In this document: positions 56,988 through 64,000 of the stretch, piece by piece
How the letters are laid out: each line of letters opens with the position of its first letter
How positions within the stretch are numbered: the stretch's first letter is position 1
Assembly: GCA_012934845.2 (NCBI GenBank)
Contig: WNNJ02003298.1
Span: 88,267-152,266, forward strand
DNA length: 64,000 nucleotides
Direction of reading: 5' to 3'
DNA from: Pomphorhynchus laevis
Lineage: Eukaryota > Acanthocephala > Palaeacanthocephala > Echinorhynchida > Pomphorhynchidae
Made by a program: the position numbers and the translations under genes
The notes under the pieces: model-generated
The model's database searches: none
What the model was told of the DNA's origin: nothing
Seen by the model: the letters and a program-made list of their open reading frames with translations, nothing else

Positions 56988-58236
56988 ACGACTTGCTCAT
57001 ATCGTGCGATCATAAATTATGTAGTGTCATAGTTTCTCTTGATCTATCGTCTGCTTTTGACATCGTCGATCACTCGATTCTTCTCCATCGCCTTCGTCAT
57101 GATTATGGCTTTTCTTTACCCACTGTATCATGGTTTTCTTCATATCTATCAAACTGTACATCTCGCATCTATTCTAACTCTTCTCTCTCCCATCCTTCGT
57201 CCATCCAGTCCGGTGTTCCACAAGGCTTCGCATTAATCTATATACTTTTCTCTCTTATTCTCGGTGATTTGTCTTCGATTTATCATAAATTTAACTTCCA
57301 TGTTATGTAATATGCTGATGACATTCTCATCTATGTTCATGCACCTGTTTATCGTATTCAAGATCTTAGTGTTTCTGCTTCCGATTGCCTTGCCTCAATT
57401 TCCAATCATCTTTCACCCCTTCGCCTTTCTCTGAATCCTGATAAATTCATAAATATGTGGATCCGACCTCGACGCCTCGGCTTAGAACCTCCCTCCGTAT
57501 CATTAAATTCTACAATTCTTCCTATCGTTGATAATCTCGTTCCCTAGGCTTCCATTTCGACAACCGACTTTCACTTAAACCTTTCGTTAGAGATAAAGTA
57601 CGCTCATCTACCTTGATACTCCGCAATCTCCGTCAAGTTCGTAGATTGATCGATCTCCCTTCTTGTATGACTCTCATATATTCTCTCTTTTTTCTAGACT
57701 CGATTATTGTCTTAGTCTATTTTCCAACTCACCTAAATACACTGTTCTTCCCCTACAACGCATCGTTAATGCAGCCGTCCGAATTCTCCTCCGTCTTCGT
57801 CGTTTTGATCATACATCATACCATCTTGCTTCTCTTGATTTGCCTACAATTTATTGTCTTATTCAAATTCGTCTTCTTCTCGTTGCTTTCCGCCTTGTGA
57901 CTTTCCATACCCGTTCATTTCTCAACCTTCCTTTTCTTGATAATTCTCGTCCTGTTTACTGTTCCTTGCGTTCCTGTAATTCCCTTCTTTTACATGTCCC
58001 AAACTACTCTACCTCTTTTGGCTTCCGCTCCTTCCTGGTGGCTGCTCTTCTATCGTGGAACCATGTGCCCATTCATATACGCCAATCAACTTCCCTGCCG
58101 TACTTCAAACGCCAAATCCGATCCCATTTAAAAATTTATCTGCTTGATTTTTTCATTTTTGTTAGTGGACTTGTAAGCGTGCAGCTTGCACGCATTTGCC
58201 ACTTTAAATAAATTTGTATTATTATTAAATAGGGAA
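56988..58236 (+). mobile_element. CR1-like LINE, 5'-truncated RT copy
   Basis: SVIVSLDLSSAFDIVDHSIL with the catalytic Asp, IQSGVPQGFALIYILFSL, then YADDILIY in another frame near 57315, and the C-terminal part LDYCLSLFSNSP to SWNHVPIHIRQ (57663-58211). It aligns along its length with 60970-62190. Several frame changes. The 3' end is TGCACGCATTTGCCAC followed by ATT repeats, the tail type of this family. Confidence 0.85.
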
Positions 58237-58422
58237 TGAAAAAATATTAATGAGAAAATCAAGAAGTGTGTTCGGTGATCCGAAGTACTTACGCCAGTAA
58301 GTAAGGTAGCTAAGTTCGATACCCATTCCGTGTTTACACTATTTACTATCGCGCGATCAACTTGCAACGTGTATTCAACGGTAATCCTTCCGAGAAGGCT
58401 TTCTAGAGATTTACTGGCCTAA

Positions 58423-59157
58423 GATTACCTCTGTGGATTTTGTGCAGCCAAAGCAATCAACGAAACCCGAATCGAAATAACTAAACTTAAAAGCCAGTTA
58501 ATATCAAATGATTCAAATAGTTGCTGGACAAACAAAGAGCGTATACATAGAATAGTAAATGAGTCTATCAACTCCTCCCTCAACCGTTGCATCAATAAGC
58601 AGGTATCTCATGCTGTTTGTTCTTTTCAACGCACACCAGAGGTAGATAAATCTTATTCTAAATTAGCAAACTCTCTTGATAGGGAAAGCGCTAGGGCCTC
58701 ACATCTAATAGTTCGTAATTTACCCGTTTCTGAAAACGAGCAACAAGTTATATTAAATCTCTTTGAGGAAATCGGTTGTCCTTTGGTCGGACAAAAATTA
58801 GACTTTCATCGACTCCCTGCACTTCATACTAACTCCCCTCCGTGAATTAAGGTAAAAACTAGCGTCAGCCATGTGGAATCATCTTTAAAATCTTTGTTTA
58901 AGCTTAAAAATTCATCTCTCTTTCATACGGTGTACTTGTGCCCTGATTTGTCGAAACTTGAACAAGAGGAACTTAAGAGACTACGGAAAGAATTATCCGA
59001 ACGAAAAAAGTCAGACCCAAGTAAGCGATATTTTATTAGAGGACATAAGATAGTGGTTTCATCAAGTAGGGAAGCCCACGCAGTAAATGTGAGCTTACCA
59101 GTACTCGGCGAAGTTTCGTCTACAGGCAACAACAATCTTTCTAACCCAGCCAATATA
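58423..59157 (+). pseudogene. LINE ORF1, RNA-binding protein
   Basis: It reads YLCGFCA (end of a PHD-like zinc block), a coiled-coil-like stretch INETRIEITKLKSQL, then ASHLIVRNLPVSENEQQVIL (an RRM-like fold start), LFEEIGCPLVG, and after TGA 58843-58845 the segment KLEQEELKRLRKELSERKK. The N-terminal zinc block upstream (KCVRC near 58268) is in another frame, so the start is not defined and no in-frame ATG is visible. ORF1 proteins of this kind coat element RNA. It ends at TGA 59158-59160. Confidence 0.65.
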
Positions 59158-59160
59158 TGA

Positions 59161-62112
59161 CCAACGATTGAAAATGATTTAAAGGTAAATCCTCCAGCAA
59201 AACTTCAAGTAAATCATCCGGGGTATCCTCTAATTGATTCTACTCCACTGCTCCCCAAATCTTCCTGGAAAGTAGCCGTTTTAAATATCCGCTCTCTTAG
59301 TAACAAGGTTGATTCAGTATATGATCTTTTCCTTCATAAATCTTTGGATGTTTTGTGTTTAACCGAATCTTGGCACTTTGATCAGAATGATTACTCTCTT
59401 AAACGCCTCCGCTCTTTAAATCTCTCTGTGATCGATAAGGCTCGTCAACGACCTATTAGTTCAAATCGATCAATTAACCACGGTGGTCTTATAGCTTTCT
59501 CTCACCATTGGTCTCCATTGCAATCATTACCGTTGCCATTTGTTCCTCTCACTTTCGAACTACTTGGGTTCCGTGTAAAAGCCGGCTCGTTGTTTCTCAA
59601 TATCTATTTATTCTATCGACCTGGATCATGTCATCCGTCTGACTCTTTTTTCTGTGAACTGTCAAACTTACTTTCTTTTATCTTCCTCTCCGGTTTACCT
59701 TGCGTTGTACTAGGTGATATAAATGTTCGCTTAGACCGTCCTCGTGATTCCAATACCCTAAAGACGATTTCTACATTTAACGATCATGATTTTCAAATCA
59801 TGTCTCCTCATTATTCTTCTGCTACCCATATTCTTGGCGGTACCCTCGATATTGTTGCCCTACCTACGCGTCTTGCCTTGTCTTCTTCATTGTGCATATC
59901 TGATCCTGCTCTATCCGACCACTTTCTTGTTACATGTTCTCTCCCTTTGTTAAAAATCAATGTTCATGCAAAAATTATCTCGTGTCGTTCTTGGAAATTC
60001 CTCGACTTTTTCCTTCTTCGCTCTCATATTTACCGCTCTCCGTTAATGTATCCTTCTTCTATCTACCAATCCCCTAATTACTTATGTACCCTCTTTGACA
60101 ATGTATTTTGCTCTATCCTCGATGAAATTCTTCCTCTTAAAACTTTTGTTCAATCACGGCAAAATCTTGCAACATGGTTCGACTCTGAGTGTGTGACTTC
60201 AAAACGCCTCCTGTGTCGTTCTTTCAGAACTTATCATCGTTATCTCAGACTATCTTCAGAACTCGATTCATCCTTTTATCGTAACCAATTCTTTGCTCTT
60301 CGTCGTTCGCATAGGCAACTTCTGCGTTCTAAGGCACATAGTTTTTGGCGAAGCAAACTGGCTTCCGCTAATGACTCTCGAACTAAATGGAAAACTCTTA
60401 ATTCTCTACTTTCTCGTTCCTCTGTCACCTCCACTCTTGATCCTTCTCAATTCTCCGATTACCTAATTTCAAAAACTGTTTCTCTAATCAATTCGATCAT
60501 CGTCCTTCCACAAATTTATTGTATCTCGTCTGTTCGTATCCCTGAGCTCTTTTATCTACTTGCGGTATCTGAAGATGAGGTATCTTGCCTTCTTATTTCG
60601 TTAACTTGTAAGTCCTCTCCTGCCGATCCCATCCCTACTCGAATTCTCAAATTGTTGTCAACAGACTTCACACCTTTCCTCACCAGCCTCTTTAACTCGT
60701 CAATAGTGAATGGAATATTTCCTGTCCTTTGGAAAACATCCATTGTTCGTCCCCTACTTAAAAAGCCCTCTCTTGACCCCTATCTTCCTTAATCTTATCG
60801 CCCAATATTAATTCTACCAACCTTATCTAAAATTCTTGAACACCTTGTCTTAGATCAGATAAACAAGTATCTCTCTTCATCGCAGCTCTACCCTTCTTTT
60901 CAATCTGCTTTCCGCTCTAATCATTCCACCGAACTAGCATGTCATAAAGTATTTTCTGATCTGCTCTCCGCTCGTGACAAAGGACTGTGTAGTGTGGTAA
61001 TATCGCTCGATATTTCATCTGCATTCGACATTGTCGATCACGAAATCCTTCTTTTTCGTCTTCGCTATCACTATGGTTTCTCTTCGTCCACCTTGGCTTG
61101 GTTCTCTTCGTATCTCTCCGATCGATCATTTTCCGTCCATTCTAATTCAATGTGTTCTCCTCTATCTTCTCTCTCTTGTGGTGTACCTCAAGGTTCTGTA
61201 CTTGGCCCTATTCTATTTACACTTCTTCTTGGAGATTTATCTTGTATAACTAGTAAATTCTGCTTCAGGGTAATGCAGTACGCTGATGATATACTTATTT
61301 ATTATCATTCGTCTCCTCATTCCCTAAGCCAACTTTTCGTATCCGCATCTAATTGTCTTCGTGCTCTATCAGAACATCTAATTTCTTTGCGCATGTCCCT
61401 AAATCCTACCAAATCTAAAGTGTTATGGATTTTTCCCTCCACTGTTTCTGTTATTCCTCCATCTCTGTATCTTCAGACCACAATTATTCCTGATGTAGAT
61501 AAACTAGTATTTCTAGGTATTCACTTCGACAATAACCTGCATCTCGATCCCTTCATTCGTGATAAAACTAGGTCTTCAAATCTTCTTCTCCGTGATATTC
61601 GTCTCGTCAGAAATTCTCTAGATTTTAGTTCTTGTAAATCTCTTATCTCCTCCCTTCTTTTCCCACGTATTGATTACTGTCTTAGCCTTCTCGTTTTCTC
61701 TTCAAAGTCATCCCTTAAACCTCTTCAACGCCTCATTAACACTGCGGTGCGCATCCTTTTTCGACTTCGTAAATTCGATCATATATCTTCCTATTTATCA
61801 AAACTTGGATGGCTAAGTATTGAATATCGCGTTCGTTTTCGTCTGCTTTGCCTGACTTATCGCCTTCTCCATTGTAATTCTCCTTCTTATCTTTATCTGC
61901 CAACTCTAAGTGAATCTCGATATCTTTCTACTTACCTACGTTCCTGTGATTCTCTTCTGCTACACGTACCTATTCACTCAACCAACTTCGGCCGTCGATC
62001 CCTACATATCGCTGCTCCTCTCCTTTGGAATTCCTTACCTAATCATCTGCGATCATCATCCTCACTCCGATTTTTCAAAAAGCAGCTAAAATCGTTGCTA
62101 CTAAACGATTAA
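59161..62112 (+). pseudogene. LINE ORF2: APE endonuclease and reverse transcriptase
   Basis: About 984 codons in one frame with one stop (TAA 60790-60792). APE: KVAVLNIRSLSNKVDSV, LDVLCLTESW (catalytic Glu), GGLIAF, VVLGDINVRLD (the Asp-x-Asn pair), TLDIVAL and ALSDHFLVT (Ser-Asp-His). RT: SYRPILILPTLSKILE, FRSNHSTELACHKV, VVISLDISSAFDIVDH (catalytic Asp), CGVPQGSVLGPILFTL, YADDILIYYH (catalytic Asp pair), LNPTKSKVLW and LGIHFDNNL. The C-terminus ends FFKKQLKSLLLND. All catalytic residues of both enzymes are in place. Confidence 0.9.
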
Positions 62113-62190
62113 CGTTTTTTATTTTATCTGTTTCGCTGTTGTGGGCTTGTAAGCACACAGTCTGTGTGCATTTGCCACATAAAAAACTTT

Positions 62191-62760
62191 TAAACTACTA
62201 AATCGATTCAGCAACTGCACTTGCCAAATTTCATCGTTGGGATTTCAGCAGCTCAAAAGAAAATCATTTGAGAAGTTATTGTTAGACATTCTGAATTTTA
62301 CGGTCATTGACGAGGAAATGCGAAGGCTCAGCGAACTTATGTTAAGACACGGTTGACTCTGAGTAATAGATCCCACAGGCCTGTGAGAGTTTGAGTTTGA
62401 AAATTCACTTATGGTTATATTACCTCTGCTCGATAGAGTTATAGGGGATCAGCTTCGAAACACACAACAACATATCACAAAGGGTATTCAAATTAAAATA
62501 GAAAAGAGTGTTCTTGATGACAAGATAAAACTTATATCGGAGTCGAATAGAAATTTAGAAAATACTCTCAAATGCGAGTTCTACGAAAGCTTCATAATCG
62601 CTAAATCCTGCACGTCCGTGAACAAAGCTGACATTATCAAAATCGAATTTCAGGACGCCATAATGGTGCGATACGATCGGAACATAAATGATTTTGCAAG
62701 ATCATTTTATTGTGGGAGAAAGAGAAAGAAATTTTGATTCGTTTGACAGCTTTTTATTCA
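62191..62760 (+). other. Unrecognised coding-like segment
   Basis: A frame at 62411-62737 encodes 108 residues, helical and Lys/Glu-rich (ISESNRNLENTLKCEFYESF), ending in a basic tail. Just upstream 62245-62310 reads GISAAQKKII and EVIVRHSEFYGH in another frame. GC content is higher than in the flanks, so it may be a host exon or an older element. I recognise no domain. Confidence 0.3.
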
Positions 62761-62764
62761 CATA

Positions 62765-63395
62765 CGTTGCCAAAAACAACGTTACTTTTATCTAAAATGG
62801 ATAGGAAAATTCAGTATACTTAGTGTGTAATCTGGAAACAATATCTTAGTATTTTAACCATTCAAACTAATCACTGACATTATCAGATGGTTCATCGTTG
62901 CTATATATTTTTTATATATATTTATTAATATTTATAGATACTTATAAGAATAAATGTACCCAGATTTATACGCTTGAAAGTTCAAAAGATTTAAGGTTAA
63001 TCGGAATTTGTTTGAATAATGCACTTGTCATTGAAGGATAAATGCAAAAGAGATTAACTTAAAAATAACTTAAGGGCATCGATATCCTCTTTTTCGCCAC
63101 CTATATGATGGGTAGAGAAATTTACTAATTTTTATTTTCCACTTAAATATCTTTGTACAATTAGATCAGATAACTTATTTTACATATTTAATTATAATTA
63201 ATTTTAATTATAAAATTGAAAAAATGCTGAATCAAAATTTAATAATTAAATAGTAGATAAATAAGTATAAATAATAAATAAATGTTTTAAATTTTTTTAT
63301 AACTTATATCAAGTTAAATAACAAAATGAAATTTAAAATAAAAGTCAATTTTTATGAATTGACTAATAAATAACATACGATGCGTTACCATACGA
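62765..63395. other. AT-rich spacer with a PLE-linked repeat end
   Basis: 63170-63395 resembles the AT-rich end of the PLE-linked repeats (TGAATCAAAATTTAATAATT, then AATTTTTATGAATTGACTAA). Nothing else is seen. Confidence 0.45.
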
Positions 63396-63398
63396 ATT

Positions 63399-63505
63399 AG
63401 AGGTCATCAGGAGGAACTGCTATAGTATAAGGTTTCGGCCTCTATTCCTCGACTCATCATAACAGCGAGGCCAAATACATGCTAATTGCTTATTTCCTCC
63501 GATGA
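63399..63505 (-). ncRNA. PLE-linked pseudoknot motif, covarying copy
   Basis: Minus strand: GGAGGAAATAAGC hairpin, GGCCTC, CTGTTAT, GAGGCC, GAAAC, ATAGCAG, TTCCTC, CTGATGACCTC. The first helix is GGCCTC/GAGGCC where the 18.5-kb copy has GGCCCC/GGGGCC, a full compensatory change; the second helix has a G-T in place of G-C. The downstream flank matches that of the PLE linker at 18.6 kb but no coding piece follows. Confidence 0.6.
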
Positions 63506-63509
63506 ATTT

Positions 63510-64000
63510 CGATTATCTAATATCTTATTCTAATACAATACTCCCGTAAAACAGTAGCAATTGACCAGATCAGAAAATCTTTACAAATCTAAGAGATTTA
63601 ATATTTCTGAGTATGTTTAATTATTTCACACTAAAAATTAATATGATCATTTAAAGATCACAAAAGATCATTTTTGATGTAGTTTCGAAAATATGTAGCG
63701 TATGAAACGGATTTTATTGATGGTTTATGTAAAAATGATATCGATTTATAACATTTATGATGCATGATTTATTATAAGATATGCGAAGTAGCCCAATTAA
63801 ATGTGACGTTACAAGACGGTGACAAAGAAATGTATGTAGTCTAGTTGATCTAATGATTCTTTATATAAGACACATATAAGCGCAAAACTATTGATAGAGC
63901 ATCATAAATATTTTAGTTTCACACATGCCTCATATTGATATCGTGTTGAAACTTTATCAGTCCAGTAAAACAAACCGTGCAGTTCTTTCGATTATACTAG
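63510..64000. other. AT-rich end of window, nothing recognised
   Basis: No supported gene or repeat. Confidence 0.4.

Larger units (their letters stand above)
58245..62190 (+). mobile_element. CR1-like LINE, nearly whole
   Basis: This copy has a 5' region, ORF1, an APE endonuclease, an RT and a 3' UTR ending GTGTGCATTTGCCAC. ORF1 and ORF2 lie in the same frame with no frameshift from 58423 to 62112; only stop codons at 58843, 59158 and 60790 interrupt it. The 3' hairpin-like words (AAGCACACAGTCTGTGTGCATT) match the tail of the preceding copy. Family placement (CR1/L2 group of the Jockey superfamily) rests on RT motifs and the ORF1 type. Confidence 0.88.

Noticed and set aside
60552-61129. 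Minus-strand ORFs within the LINE at 60-61 kb
   Set aside because: They are shadows of LINE ORF2, which has all endonuclease and RT motifs on the plus strand.

Overview
This window is strongly AT-rich eukaryotic DNA. It shows spliced genes with consensus GT-AG junctions, some introns of only 40-55 bases, animal-type LINEs, Penelope-like elements (PLEs) with GIY-YIG domains, and a reverse transcriptase/PD-(D/E)XK family that I recall from cnidarians, sponges and molluscs. It is most likely an invertebrate animal; I cannot name the species. Host coding DNA is sparse. The one confident whole gene is on the minus strand at 1390-4746: five exons encoding a 310-residue protein with an N-terminal eh1-like repressor motif and six C2H2 zinc fingers. 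A terminal exon of a single-pass membrane protein lies at 32314-32889 (minus). Two weaker minus-strand exon chains lie at 12764-13362 and 41540-42080.

The rest is layered repeats. 1-630 is an inverted copy of a repeat that recurs, much longer, at 17237-21420 and 34930-38065. Three 600-bp tandem units fill about 5505-7305 and run into a large inverted repeat (6905-8395 against 10222-11700). Three diverged tandem units carrying a folded element sit at 11765-12625, and a 115-bp satellite at 15855-16880. 23455-26560 is a LINE split by a fold-back element with tandem 464-bp units. 27040-31260 holds a reverse-oriented RT/nuclease element, another LINE, a cysteine-rich ORF and a 420-bp repeat unit containing a hammerhead ribozyme. 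44185-50180 holds PLE pieces around a reverse-oriented LINE. 50480-52515 holds a nuclease fragment followed by an OTU protease relic; a second OTU relic is at 38700-39290. 53830-56935 is an RT/nuclease element split by an RTE LINE with a perfect 18-bp target duplication. 56988-62190 holds two CR1-like LINEs, the second almost whole.

The most interesting layer is RNA structure. Two sequences (31035-31112 and 2322-2402, both plus strand) have every invariant hammerhead core base, with closed stems I and II and an open stem III, so they are type III. Four relatives are decayed or partial. A second motif with a hammerhead-like core and stem II lies in the 464-bp tandem units at 24.5 and 25.0 kb. 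A third, different motif is a pseudoknot with base-pair covariation between copies, next to PLE ends; a similar pseudoknot is in the 12-kb tandem repeats. All of these sit in tandem or inverted repeat units, as expected if self-cleaving RNAs process and spread them. That mechanism is inference.
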